DNA of 64,000 bases from Halomonas faecis (GTDB taxonomy: Bacteria > Pseudomonadota > Gammaproteobacteria > Pseudomonadales > Halomonadaceae): assembly GCF_010993975.1 (NCBI RefSeq), contig NZ_JAACZO010000059.1:62001-126000 (forward strand). The letters are read 5' to 3'. The notes below the pieces were generated by a model that saw only the letters and a list, made by a program, of their open reading frames with translations, did not search any database and had not been told where the DNA came from. The translations under genes and the position numbers were made by a program. Of the stretch, positions 30,837 to 39,437 are shown in pieces (positions within the stretch are counted from its first letter, which is position 1; each line of letters opens with the position of its first letter).

Positions 30837-31835
30837 ATGAGCGACAAGCCTCAACGCCAGTTCCCGCTGTCTCGGATGATGACCGCCCTGCTGATTGCCG
30901 GCGGCGTCAGCGTGGCCGGAGCCGCCCACGGCGAGGAGTTGAACTTCGCCCACGTCTACGAGACCTCTGAGCCCTACCACGAGTGGGCCCTGTGGGCGGC
31001 GGAGCAGATCGAGGAGCGCACCGATGGGCGCTACTCGATTACCGTGCATCCGGCCTCCTCGCTGGGCAAGGAGGCCGACATCAATGAAGGCCTGCAACTG
31101 GGTACTGTCGATCTGATCTACACCGGCAACCAGTTCGCCGGGCGCTTTTACGGGCCCATCGGCATCGCTGGCGCGCCCTACATGTTCCGCGACTTCGACC
31201 ACTGGCAGGCCTACGCCGACAGCGACCTCTTCGAGGAGATCGCCCAGGGGTATCGCGACGAGACGGGCAACGTGCCGCTGGCCATGAACTACTACGGCCG
31301 CCGCCACGTCACCTCCAACGAGCCGATCGACACCCCCGAGGACATGGAGGGGCTGAAGATCCGCACGCCCAATGCGCCCATGTACATGATGTTCCCCGAA
31401 GCGGTCGGGGCCAATCCCACCCCCATTGCCTTCGCCGAGGTCTACCTGGCGTTGCAGCAGGGCGTGGTCGATGCCCAGGAGAACCCACTGCCCACCATCA
31501 AGGCCAAGGCCTTCCATGAGGTGCAGGACACCATCAACCTGACCGGTCACATCACCGATTCGCTGATCACCATCGCCGGCGGTCCGTTGTGGAACCGCCT
31601 TTCCGAAGAGGACCGCGAGATCTTCCGCGAGGTCTACGCCGAGGCCGGCGAGCGCATCACCGAGGACATCCTGCAATCCGAGGAGGATCTGGTGGCCTGG
31701 TTCGAGGAGCAGGGCACCACGGTGAACGAGGTGGATATCGAGCCCTTCCGCGAGGCCACGCTGCCCGCCCACAACAGCGAAGCGGCCACCTGGGACCAGG
31801 AGACCTACGACCGCCTCCAGGCCATCGGCCAGTAA
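30837..31835 (+). CDS. dctP: TRAP transporter periplasmic binding protein DctP (sugar-acid type)
   Basis: The 332-residue exported binding protein has an N-terminal signal peptide (cleavage near AGAAHGEEL) and DctP features: FAHVYETSEPYHEWALWAAEQI, the LGTVDLIYTGNQF strand, the RRHVTSNEPIDTPEDMEGLKIRTP segment with the conserved Arg that salt-bridges the substrate carboxylate, and GANPTPIAFAEVYLALQQGVVDAQENP. It delivers a carboxylate to DctQM. ATG 30837 follows GTGAGGAG. Neighbouring D-threonate-type genes upstream and a dehydrogenase downstream suggest a four- to six-carbon sugar acid substrate. Confidence 0.93.
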   Translation: MSDKPQRQFPLSRMMTALLIAGGVSVAGAAHGEELNFAHVYETSEPYHEWALWAAEQIEERTDGRYSITVHPASSLGKEADINEGLQLGTVDLIYTGNQFAGRFYGPIGIAGAPYMFRDFDHWQAYADSDLFEEIAQGYRDETGNVPLAMNYYGRRHVTSNEPIDTPEDMEGLKIRTPNAPMYMMFPEAVGANPTPIAFAEVYLALQQGVVDAQENPLPTIKAKAFHEVQDTINLTGHITDSLITIAGGPLWNRLSEEDREIFREVYAEAGERITEDILQSEEDLVAWFEEQGTTVNEVDIEPFREATLPAHNSEAATWDQETYDRLQAIGQ

Positions 31836-31859
31836 ACCCTCCCTCCATTGCGGACGCTG

Positions 31860-31885
31860 CACCACCCCCGGAGACGGGGGTGGTG
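31860..31885 (+). other. Intercistronic hairpin between dctP and dctQ
   Basis: CACCACCCCCG / CGGGGGTGGTG form a perfect 11-bp stem around a GAGA tetraloop in the 64-base gap. It probably protects dctP mRNA or attenuates dctQM, giving excess binding protein. Confidence 0.6.
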
Positions 31886-31899
31886 TGCGGGAGCCTGAC

Positions 31900-32433
31900 A
31901 TGAATCAGCCTGACCGAGACGAGGCGCCAGTTTTCGACTTCCTCGAAGAAGACGACTTCGACGCGCGCGATTATGGCCTCGAGGATTACCTGACACTGGG
32001 GGTCTTCTGGCTGCTGGCGCTGGACGTCTTCCTGCAATTCTTCACCCGCTACGTGCTGGGCAATTCCATTGCCTGGACCGAGGAGATGGCCCGCTATCTG
32101 CTGGTGATGGTCGGTTTTCTGGGCGGCACCATGGCGGTGCGCAAGGGCTCGCATATTGCCGTGGAGTTCTTCTATCGCTACATGCCGTTCTGGATGGCCC
32201 GCACGGCCTCGACGTTGGTGGATTTGGGCAACATCGTCTTTTTCGCCGCCATGGTGTGGATCACCTTCAAGCTGGCGGGACGCACGACGTCGCTGATGGC
32301 GTCGGTGGATATTCCCAAGAGCTACCTCTACTACATCGTGATGCTGGGCTTTGTGCTGATGCTGGCACGCGCCGTCCAGGCGGCGATCCGCCATTGGCGC
32401 AGCGGCACCAGCGAGCTGATGGGATCACAGTGA
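31900..32433 (+). CDS. dctQ: TRAP transporter small permease DctQ
   Basis: The 177-residue small TRAP permease has four predicted membrane helices after an unusually acidic N-terminus (about residues 1-28, rich in Asp/Glu). The conserved DctQ stretch AWTEEMARYLLVMVGFLGGTMAVRKGSHIAVEFF is present. GGGAG lies ahead of ATG 31900. It forms the membrane complex with DctM and sits 22 bases before dctM. Confidence 0.9.
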   Translation: MNQPDRDEAPVFDFLEEDDFDARDYGLEDYLTLGVFWLLALDVFLQFFTRYVLGNSIAWTEEMARYLLVMVGFLGGTMAVRKGSHIAVEFFYRYMPFWMARTASTLVDLGNIVFFAAMVWITFKLAGRTTSLMASVDIPKSYLYYIVMLGFVLMLARAVQAAIRHWRSGTSELMGSQ

Positions 32434-32455
32434 CGATGACCGGGAGAGCCTGTCC

Positions 32456-33835
32456 ATGCCCAATAGCCTGATCCTGCGACGGCGCGGTGCCCTGGTGCCG
32501 CCGGTCATCGCGGCCCTTGCCATTCTCGGCTGCCTCGCCCTGGCAGTCACCGAGCAGTACCTTTCGTTCTTGTTCGCCGCGCTGTTCACCCTGCTGGTGC
32601 TCGGCGTGCCCATCGCGATTGCCCTGGCGGGCTCCTGTTTGATCTACGTGCTGTTGACCGGGCGCGTGCCCGACGTGGTGGTCGTGCACCGCATGATCAA
32701 CGGCGTCGACAGTTTCCCGCTGCTGGCGATTCCGTTCTTCATTCTCGCCGGCAACCTGATGAACAACGGCGGCATCACCACGCGTATCTTCGATTTCGCC
32801 AAGGCCCTGATGGGTTGGATGCGTGGCGGCCTGGGCCATGTCAACGTCGGCGCCAGCATCGTCTTCTCCGGCATGTCCGGCGCCGCCGTCGCCGACGCCG
32901 GCGGGCTGGGCACCATCGAGATCAAGGCGATGCGCGATGCCGGTTACGACCAGGAGTTCGCGGTGGGTATCACTGCGGCGTCGTCCACCATCGGCCCCAT
33001 CATCCCGCCCAGCCTGCCCATGGTGATCTATGGCGTCATGGCTTCGGTGTCGGTGGGCCAGCTGTTCGTGGCCGGGCTGATACCGGGGCTGCTGATGGGC
33101 GTCGTGCTGATGGCGATGATCACCTGGCTGGCGCGTCGCCGCGGCTATCCTCGCGATGCCTCCTTTGCCCTGTCGGTGCTGGGACATACCTTCAAACGCG
33201 CCTTCCTGTCGCTGCTCACCCCGGTGATCATCGTCGGCGGCATCATGAGCGGTGCCTTCACGCCCACCGAGGCGGCCATCGCCGCCGTGGTTTATGCGCT
33301 CTTCCTCGGCGGCGTGGTCTACCGCAGCCTGACCTGGCGGCGCCTGCTCAAGGTCAGCATGGAGACCATCGAGACCACCGCGGTGATCCTGCTGATCGTT
33401 GCCGGCGCCTCGATCTTCGCCTGGATACTGACCAGCAATCAGGTCACCCAGCTCGTGGTCGAGCTGCTCGGGCCCTTCGCCGACAATCCGGTCGCCACCC
33501 TGATCATCATCAACGTCGTGCTGATCGTCGTCGGCTGCTTCATGGAAACCATCGCCGCCATCACCATCCTGGTGCCGGTGCTGCTGCCGCTGGCGGTGGG
33601 TGCCGGGGTCGATCCGGTGCATTTCGGGGTGATCATGGTCCTCAACCTGATGATCGGGCTGTTGACGCCGCCGGTGGGCATGGTGCTCTACGTGCTCTCG
33701 CGGGTGTCGAACATCTCCTTCGAGAAGTGCATGCGTGGCACTCTGCCGTTTCTGGTACCGCTGGTGATCGCCCTGCTGATGGTGACCTTCATCCCGGCCG
33801 TCTCGATGTGGCTGCCGACCCTGATCTACCGCTGA
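32456..33835 (+). CDS. dctM: TRAP transporter large permease DctM
   Basis: The 459-residue large permease has about 12-13 helices and the DctM motifs GVPIAIALAGSCLIY, IPFFILAGNLMNNGG, IVFSGMSGAAVADAGGLGTIEIKAM, ASSTIGPIIPPSLPMVIYG and LMIGLLTPPVGMVLYVLS. It couples Na+ entry to substrate uptake. It carries a roughly 30-residue N-terminal extension relative to the second DctM in this window (426 aa), which adds one hydrophobic segment. The next gene starts 19 bases downstream. Confidence 0.94.
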   Translation: MPNSLILRRRGALVPPVIAALAILGCLALAVTEQYLSFLFAALFTLLVLGVPIAIALAGSCLIYVLLTGRVPDVVVVHRMINGVDSFPLLAIPFFILAGNLMNNGGITTRIFDFAKALMGWMRGGLGHVNVGASIVFSGMSGAAVADAGGLGTIEIKAMRDAGYDQEFAVGITAASSTIGPIIPPSLPMVIYGVMASVSVGQLFVAGLIPGLLMGVVLMAMITWLARRRGYPRDASFALSVLGHTFKRAFLSLLTPVIIVGGIMSGAFTPTEAAIAAVVYALFLGGVVYRSLTWRRLLKVSMETIETTAVILLIVAGASIFAWILTSNQVTQLVVELLGPFADNPVATLIIINVVLIVVGCFMETIAAITILVPVLLPLAVGAGVDPVHFGVIMVLNLMIGLLTPPVGMVLYVLSRVSNISFEKCMRGTLPFLVPLVIALLMVTFIPAVSMWLPTLIYR

Positions 33836-33854
33836 GCATGAGGAATACCGAGCG

Positions 33855-34931
33855 ATGAGTGACGCCTGCCAGGACTTCCGCGTCGAGCGCAGCGAGCTGG
33901 AACGCTTCATGCTGGCGGCGCTGGCCCGTGCCGGGGCCGATGCCGCTTCCGCGGAGGCGGTGAGCCGGGCGCTGGTGACCGCCTCGCGGATGGGCACCGA
34001 CAGCCACGGCCTGCGTCTGTTGCCGCACTACGTTCGTGCCCTGCAGGGGGGGCGCGTCCGCGGTGCGCCCAGGATGCGCTTCGAGCGCCGCTTGCCGGCC
34101 ACCGGCTACCTGGATGCCGGCGACGGCTTCGGGCACCTAGCCGGCTACACCGCCATGGACCACGCCGCGACCATGGCCGACGAGGTGGGTGTGGGCGCCG
34201 TGGCGGTGGGCAACTCCTCCCACTTCGGGGCGGCGGGCTGCTACGCGCTGGCTGCTGCTCAGCGCGGCCTGATCGGCTTGGCAGTGTGCAACTCCGATCC
34301 GTTCGTGCTGCTGCACCGTGGCAGCCGTCCTTTCCACGGCACCAATCCCATCGCCTTTGCCGCTCCGGTGGCAGGAGGGAACCCCTATCTGCTCGACATG
34401 GCCACCAGTTCGATTCCCTGGAACCGGGTGCAGCAGTATGGCGCCATCGCCCGCGAGCTGCCCGACCAGGTGGCCGCCGATGCGGCGGGCGATGTGACCC
34501 GTACCCCGGCGGAGGTGGCGGCGTTGCTGCCGCTTGGCGGCAGCGACTTCGGCTTCAAGGGGGCGGGGTTGGGTGGCATGGTGGAGGTGCTCAGTTCCAC
34601 CCTTTCCGGCATGCTCCATGGCTTTCGTCTGCTGCCCATGGGCGGGCCCGACATGTCGACACCGCGCGGGGTGGGGCATTTCTTCCTGGCGCTGCGCCCC
34701 GATGCCTTCGCACCGGGCAATCCCTTTCCCGAGTGCCTTCGGCAGTACCTGGACGACCTGCGAGCTCAGCCCGGCCGCGACGGTGCGCGGCTCATGGCGC
34801 CCGGGGACCGCGAGTGGGCCTGCCGGGCGCGCCGCGATGCCGAGGGCATCCCGCTGGACAGCGCCAATCAGGTGGCCTATGCCGAGTTGGCCGAAAGCCT
34901 CGGCGTCCCGGCGTTGCAGCCGCTGGATTGA
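33855..34931 (+). CDS. Ldh2/malate-dehydrogenase-like (ureidoglycolate/diketogulonate reductase family) oxidoreductase
   Basis: The 358-residue protein belongs to the NAD(P)-dependent Ldh2 family (malate/L-lactate, ureidoglycolate, 2,3-diketo-L-gulonate reductases), which is unrelated to Rossmann lactate dehydrogenases. Visible motifs are SRMGTDSHGLRLLPHYVRAL, VAVGNSSHFGAAGCYALAAAQRGLIG, RPFHGTNPIAFAAPV and LDMATSSIPWNRVQQY, then FGFKGAGLGGMVEVLSSTLSG. It would interconvert a 2-keto and 2-hydroxy acid. Its place in the TRAP operon suggests it acts on the imported sugar acid or its product. Confidence 0.88.
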   Translation: MSDACQDFRVERSELERFMLAALARAGADAASAEAVSRALVTASRMGTDSHGLRLLPHYVRALQGGRVRGAPRMRFERRLPATGYLDAGDGFGHLAGYTAMDHAATMADEVGVGAVAVGNSSHFGAAGCYALAAAQRGLIGLAVCNSDPFVLLHRGSRPFHGTNPIAFAAPVAGGNPYLLDMATSSIPWNRVQQYGAIARELPDQVAADAAGDVTRTPAEVAALLPLGGSDFGFKGAGLGGMVEVLSSTLSGMLHGFRLLPMGGPDMSTPRGVGHFFLALRPDAFAPGNPFPECLRQYLDDLRAQPGRDGARLMAPGDREWACRARRDAEGIPLDSANQVAYAELAESLGVPALQPLD

Positions 34932-34995
34932 GCGAGAAGGGGCTCTAATGCAGTAAGATGGCGGCCAGATACCGGGCAACCAGGAGAACCACCCC

Positions 34996-35718
34996 ATGTC
35001 CCGATACCGGATCGAGCGCAAGACGCTCTCCGAGCAGGTGGCCGAGCAGCTCGAGGCGGACATCCTCGATGGGCGACTCGGCGAGAACGATCAACTGCCC
35101 TCCGAGCGCGAGTTGATGGAACAGTTCGGCGTCGGCCGCCCGGCGGTGCGCGAGGCGCTCTTCTACCTGCAGCAGCTCGGCTTGATCGCCATCAACAGCG
35201 GTACCCGGGCACGGGTGATTCGGCCCACCGCCGAGGCGGTGATGGCCCGGCTCTCCGGGGTGACGCGCCAACTGCTCGCCAAGCCCGATGGGCAACAGTA
35301 CTTCCAGGAGGCCCGGGCGCTGTTCGAGATATCCCTGGCCCGCTATGCCGCGCGCCATGCCAGCGACGAGGATCTGGCGCGGCTACGCCAGGCGGTGCAG
35401 GACAACCGCGATGCCATGGGTGACGAGGCGCGCTTCAAGCGCTCCGACAATGATTTCCACGGCGCCTTGGCGAGTATCGCCCGCAATCCCATCTTCGATG
35501 CCATCCATGTGGCGCTCTCCGAATGGCTCGACGACCGCCGTGCCCAGGTACTGCAGCAGAAGGACGAGGACAAAGCCGCGCTCAAGGCCCACGTCGAGAT
35601 CGTCGAGGCCATCGAATCCCGCGACCCGGATGCCGCCGAGGCGGCCATGCGTCGTCACCTCGATCGCCACTACGGCACCTACATGCAGCTCAAGAAGCGC
35701 CTCACTGCCGACGGCTGA
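34996..35718 (+). CDS. GntR/FadR-family regulator (NanR-like)
   Basis: The 240-residue regulator has an N-terminal winged helix (LSEQVAEQLEADILDGRLGENDQLPSERELMEQFGVGRPAVREALFYLQQLGLI) and a C-terminal all-helical FCD effector domain (about residues 80-230) with the metal-binding DNDFHGALASIARNP and HVEIVEAI ... RHLDRHYG. It is 64 bases after the dehydrogenase gene with a CCAGGAGAACC ribosome binding site. It likely represses the upstream TRAP operon and is released by a sugar acid. A strong terminator follows. Confidence 0.92.
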   Translation: MSRYRIERKTLSEQVAEQLEADILDGRLGENDQLPSERELMEQFGVGRPAVREALFYLQQLGLIAINSGTRARVIRPTAEAVMARLSGVTRQLLAKPDGQQYFQEARALFEISLARYAARHASDEDLARLRQAVQDNRDAMGDEARFKRSDNDFHGALASIARNPIFDAIHVALSEWLDDRRAQVLQQKDEDKAALKAHVEIVEAIESRDPDAAEAAMRRHLDRHYGTYMQLKKRLTADG

Positions 35719-35748
35719 CCGGCGACGACCTCGAGCGAAGGAAGAGGG

Positions 35749-35783
35749 AAGAAGGCCCGCTGGCAGAGGCAGCGGGCCTTCTT
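35749..35783. terminator. Bidirectional terminator between gntR and the convergent uxaA-family gene
   Basis: AAGAAGGCCCGCTG and CAGCGGGCCTTCTT form a perfect 14-bp stem with a 7-base loop. The A-rich left and T-rich right flanks let it work for both converging operons. Confidence 0.85.
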
Positions 35784-35801
35784 CGTTGTGGTGGAACGGC
35801 G

Positions 35802-37442
35802 CTACAGGGAGACCCCGCGCTTCCAGGGAATGAAGTCGTACTGCGCCAGCGCCACTGCGCGGGGGCGATAGCGACCCGAGGCGGTGTCGATGCACAGCGT
35901 CAGCAGCCGCTTGGCCAGTTCGTCGATGCTCGTTTCGCCGCGGATGATGGGGCCGGCGTCGAAGTCGATGACGTCACGCATGCGCCCCGCCAGCTCGCTA
36001 TTGCTGGCGATCTTGAGCACCGGGGCGACCGGGTTGCCGGTGGGCGTGCCCAGTCCCGTGGTGAACAGGATCAGGTTGGCGCCGGAGCCGGCCAGTGCCG
36101 TGGTCGACTCCACGTCGTTGCCCGGCGTGCAGAGCAGGTTCAGCCCCTTGCGTACGGCGGGTTCGGTGTAGTCGAGAACGTCCACCACCGGGCTGTCGCC
36201 GCCCTTCTTGGCGGCACCGGCGGACTTCATGGCGTCGGTGATCAGGCCGTCGCGGACGTTGCCGGGGGAGGGATTCATGGAGAAGTCCGCACCCACGCGG
36301 GCGGCATGCTGCTGGTAGGCTTCCATCAGGGCCTGGAAACGCCCGGCCACGGCGTCGTCGCGGCAGCGCGCGATCAACTCGTGCTCCACGCCGCACAGTT
36401 CGGGGAATTCGCTCAGAATGCCGCTACCGCCCAAGGCCACCAGGCGGTCGACCACGCCGCCCACCAGGGGGTTGGCGGAGAGCCCGGAGAAGCCGTCGGA
36501 GCCGCCACACTCCACGCCCAGCGTCAACGCCGAGAGCGGCGCGGGGGCACGCTCTACCCGGTTGGCCTCGGCCAGGCCGTCGAAGATGGTGGTCAGCGCC
36601 TCGCGAATCAGCGCCGTCTCGCTCGTGCTGGCCTGCTGCTCCAGGTAGTGTACCGGGCGCAGCCCTTGGGGATCGCGCTCGGCCACCGCCTCGCGCAGCA
36701 TGTCGATTTGTGCCTTCTGACAGCCCAGGCTGAGTACCGTGGCGCCGGCCACGTTGGGATGGCCGATGTAGCCGGCCAGCAGCCGACACAGCGCTTCGGC
36801 GTCGTCGTCGGTGCCGCCGCAGCCCAGGGTGTGGCTCAGGAAGCGTACCCCGTCGACGTTGGGGAAGAGCCGCTCGGCAGGGGGGGCGGGGGGCATCTTG
36901 CCGGCCGCGCCGTGCAACAGTTCGCGGGCCATGCGCTTGTAGTCGCGGTAGGGATCCTCGCCCAGGGCGTCGGCTACGCACTGGCGCAGCACCTCGATGT
37001 TGCGGTTCTCGCAGAATACCAGCGGCACCACCAGCCAGACGTTGGCGGTGCCGACGCTGCCGTCGGGGCGGTGATAGCCGTCGAAGGTGGCGTCCTGGAA
37101 GGCGGCGACGTCGGGAGCTTGCCACTGCCCGCGCCGCGCCTGAGGGGCCGTGCTGGCGGTGTCGTGTTCGGTGTTCTCGGTAGTGATGGCCGCGCCCGCG
37201 GCGATGGGCCGGATGGCTCGCCCCACGGTGACGCCGTACATGACTACCGCCTCGCCGGCCGCCAGGTCGTGGAGAGCGAACTTGTGCTTGTGGCGGATCG
37301 TTTCGACCAGGCGCAAGCGGCGGCCGCTGTCGTCGATCTCGCTGCCGGCGGGCAGGTCCTTGAGGGCCACGCGCACGTTGTCGGCGGCGTGCACGTGGAG
37401 GCTGGCCAGCCGGGCGCTGTCACTGGCGATCGTATGGGGCAT
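35802..37442 (-). CDS. uxaA: Altronate/galactarate dehydratase (UxaA/GarD) family protein
   Basis: The 546-residue protein has an N-terminal SAF domain (about residues 15-90; NVRVALKDLPAGSEI ... HKHKFALHDLAAGEAVVMYGVTVG) and the large UxaA/GarD catalytic domain with GYHRPDGSVGTANVWLVVP, LSHTLGCGGTDDDAEAL, LGVECGGSDGFSGLSANP, FSMNPSPGNVRDGLIT and FTTGLGTPTGNPVAPVLKIASNS. These iron-dependent dehydratases act on D-altronate, galactarate or related acids, giving 2-keto-3-deoxy products. It is the last gene of an SDR-FAH-UxaA reverse-strand operon. That partnership fits a dehydratase feeding a 2-keto-3-deoxy acid to a C4 dehydrogenase and a diketo-acid hydrolase rather than the classical altronate route. 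A GGAGG ribosome binding site precedes the ATG. Confidence 0.87.
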   Translation of the reverse strand: MPHTIASDSARLASLHVHAADNVRVALKDLPAGSEIDDSGRRLRLVETIRHKHKFALHDLAAGEAVVMYGVTVGRAIRPIAAGAAITTENTEHDTASTAPQARRGQWQAPDVAAFQDATFDGYHRPDGSVGTANVWLVVPLVFCENRNIEVLRQCVADALGEDPYRDYKRMARELLHGAAGKMPPAPPAERLFPNVDGVRFLSHTLGCGGTDDDAEALCRLLAGYIGHPNVAGATVLSLGCQKAQIDMLREAVAERDPQGLRPVHYLEQQASTSETALIREALTTIFDGLAEANRVERAPAPLSALTLGVECGGSDGFSGLSANPLVGGVVDRLVALGGSGILSEFPELCGVEHELIARCRDDAVAGRFQALMEAYQQHAARVGADFSMNPSPGNVRDGLITDAMKSAGAAKKGGDSPVVDVLDYTEPAVRKGLNLLCTPGNDVESTTALAGSGANLILFTTGLGTPTGNPVAPVLKIASNSELAGRMRDVIDFDAGPIIRGETSIDELAKRLLTLCIDTASGRYRPRAVALAQYDFIPWKRGVSL

Positions 37443-37512
37443 GGGCGGCCTCCGGGAGAGCGTGTCCAGGGGAAACGAGTTGGATCGTTGCCTTGCTCAT
37501 GACGATCTCCGG

Positions 37513-38364
37513 TCAGCGGTCGGGTTCGGCGACGACATCCTGCTGCTGTTCGCCGAGCCCCTCGATGCCCAGGCGCATGCGCTGGCCGGGCTTCAGATAG
37601 GTCGGCGGCTGCTGGCCCATGCCGACCCCGGGCGGGGTGCCAGTAGAGATGACGTCGCCCGGCTGCAGACTCATGAAGCGGCTCAGGTAGCTGATCAGGA
37701 AGGGCACCCGATAGACCATGGTGCGGGTGTTGCCATCCTGGTAGCGCTGGCCATCCACCTCCAGCCATAGGTCGAGGGCATGGGGGGCGGCGACCTCGTC
37801 AGGCGTCACCAGCCAGGGGCCCAGGGGGCCGAAGGTGTCGCAGCCCTTGCCCTTGTCCCAGGTGCCGCTGCGATGGAGCTGAAATTCCCGCTCGGAGACG
37901 TCGTTGACCACGCAGTAGCCGGCCACGTGTTCCATGGCTTCGGCCTCGCTCACATAGCGCGCCTCCTTGCCGATCACCACGCCGAGTTCCACTTCCCAGT
38001 CGGTGCTGGAGGAGTCGCGGGGGATGATGACGTCGTCGTTCGGCCCGCAGATGGCACTGGTCCACTTGTTGAAGACCACCGGCTCGGGCGGCACCTGGGC
38101 GCCGGTTTCGGCGGCATGGTCGGAGTAGTTCAGGCCGATGCAGATGAACTTGCCGACGCGACCCACGCAGGGGCCGAGACGGGTGTCGGCCGGCGCCTCT
38201 GGGAGGCGTGAAGGATCGAGCCCGGACAACTGGGTCAGCGACTCGCGGTTCAGGTGGGAGCCGGCCAGGTCGTCGAGGTGGGTGGAAAGGTCGCGGATCA
38301 CGCCATCGGCGTCGAGCAGACCGGGTTTCTCGTGCCCCTTGGGGCCGAAGCGCAACAGTTTCAT
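37513..38364 (-). CDS. FAH-family 2,4-diketo-3-deoxy-sugar-acid hydrolase
   Basis: The 283-residue protein is a short-form FAH-family enzyme closest in outline to 2,4-diketo-3-deoxy-L-fuconate/L-rhamnonate hydrolases and ureidoglycolate lyase-like proteins. Motifs include FICIGLNYSDHAAE, the metal-binding DWEVELGVVIG, NDVSEREFQ, KGCDTFGPLGPWLVT and ISTGTPPGVGMG. It would split the diketo acid to pyruvate plus L-lactate (six-carbon deoxy acid) or glycolate (pentonate). AAGGAG precedes the ATG. It follows the SDR gene by 16 bases; the next gene (uxaA-type) starts 70 bases on. Confidence 0.86.
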   Translation of the reverse strand: MKLLRFGPKGHEKPGLLDADGVIRDLSTHLDDLAGSHLNRESLTQLSGLDPSRLPEAPADTRLGPCVGRVGKFICIGLNYSDHAAETGAQVPPEPVVFNKWTSAICGPNDDVIIPRDSSSTDWEVELGVVIGKEARYVSEAEAMEHVAGYCVVNDVSEREFQLHRSGTWDKGKGCDTFGPLGPWLVTPDEVAAPHALDLWLEVDGQRYQDGNTRTMVYRVPFLISYLSRFMSLQPGDVISTGTPPGVGMGQQPPTYLKPGQRMRLGIEGLGEQQQDVVAEPDR

Positions 38365-38380
38365 GGGATCTCCTTGCGGT

Positions 38381-39130
38381 TCAGGTCAGCCAGCCGCCGT
38401 CGATGACCTGGGCGGTGCCGGTAGTGTAGGCGGACTCATCGGCGGCCAGGTAAGTGGCCAGGGCGGCGATCTCTTCCGGCGTGCCGAGCCGTCCCAGCGG
38501 CTGGCGGGCCAGGAATTCGGCGCGCACCTCGTCCTCGGCGCGCCCCTGCTGGTGGGCCTGGTCGCGGATGCGCTGGCGCAGCGAAGGGGAGTCCACGGTG
38601 CCGGGGCAGATGGCATTGCAGCGGATGCCGCGGTCGATGAAGTCGGCGGCGATCGACTTGGTCAGGCCGATAACCGCCGCCTTGGTGGTGCCGTAGGCGC
38701 AGCGGTTGGGCACGCCCTTCAGGCTCGAGGCCACCGAAGCCATGTTGATGATGCTGCCACCGCCGTGCTCGATCATGGCCGGCAGCAGGGCGCGGGTCAG
38801 GCGCGCCATGGCCGTGACGTTGAGCGCCAGCGACAGCTCCCAGTCGGCATCCGAGCCGGTGAGCAGCGAGCCGCCGGCCACGAAGCCGGCACAGTTGAAG
38901 AGCACGTCGAGCGGTGGCAGCTCGCTGGCCAGGGCCTCCACCGCCGGGGCGTCGAGAACGTCCAGGCGGCGGGTCTCGATGCCCTTGGCGTCACCGAGAT
39001 CCTGCAGCTTCTCGTCGTCGATATCGGTGGCGATGACCCGCGCGCCTTCGGCGGCGAAGTGCAGGGCGGCGGCGCGCCCGATGCCCTGGCCGGCAGCGGT
39101 GATCAGGGCCGTCTTGTTCTTCAAACGCAT
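38381..39130 (-). CDS. SDR, 2-keto-3-deoxy-L-fuconate-type 4-dehydrogenase
   Basis: The 249-residue SDR resembles 2-keto-3-deoxy-L-fuconate dehydrogenase and the human BDH2/DHRS6 type. It has the short cofactor motif AAGQGIGRAAALHFAAEGA, an NAD-selecting Asp (VIATDID), LFNCAGFV in the NNAG position, the catalytic SVASS and YGTTKAAVIGLTKS, ICPGTVDSPSL and a YTTGTAQVIDGGW C-terminus. It would oxidise C4 of a 2-keto-3-deoxy sugar acid with NAD+, making the substrate of the adjacent hydrolase. It is the first gene of the operon, reading away from the gntR/manD operon. Confidence 0.87.
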   Translation of the reverse strand: MRLKNKTALITAAGQGIGRAAALHFAAEGARVIATDIDDEKLQDLGDAKGIETRRLDVLDAPAVEALASELPPLDVLFNCAGFVAGGSLLTGSDADWELSLALNVTAMARLTRALLPAMIEHGGGSIINMASVASSLKGVPNRCAYGTTKAAVIGLTKSIAADFIDRGIRCNAICPGTVDSPSLRQRIRDQAHQQGRAEDEVRAEFLARQPLGRLGTPEEIAALATYLAADESAYTTGTAQVIDGGWLT

Positions 39131-39437
39131 GGTGCGGGCTTCCTGACGTTATGGCGGATTGTTGTGGTGGAGCCGTGACGCGTTACTGGTATGACAGGAT
39201 ACTAGCCTGACGATATGCACGAGTATGGATCAGTTCTGCGGGATTGCCAACATTGGCTTCCGGTGGTCGTCGCAGCCCACGGCAAGGCTTTCGGTCAGGC
39301 CCTCGATGTTGGGTGTGCAGCGAGCCCTTGGTAGGTCACGACCAAAGTCTAAACGCTGATCTGTTTTTGCCATACTACCATACTAGTCATATCAGTTAGC
39401 CGGCGTTAGCCGTCAGTTGCGATACGGGAGTCGCGTC
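39131..39437. promoter_or_regulatory. Divergent control region between the SDR and gntR/manD operons
   Basis: This 307-base spacer has two similar motifs: CTGGTAT-N6-ATACTAG (39186-39205, an inverted repeat with one mismatch) near the SDR start, and CTACCATACTAGTCATATCAG-like sequence at 39375-39395, whose reverse strand begins CTGATATGACTAG. Sharing CTGRTATGAC, they look like operators for the FadR-type regulator encoded next door, one per promoter. The region between them (about 39210-39360) shows no other clear feature. Confidence 0.5.
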
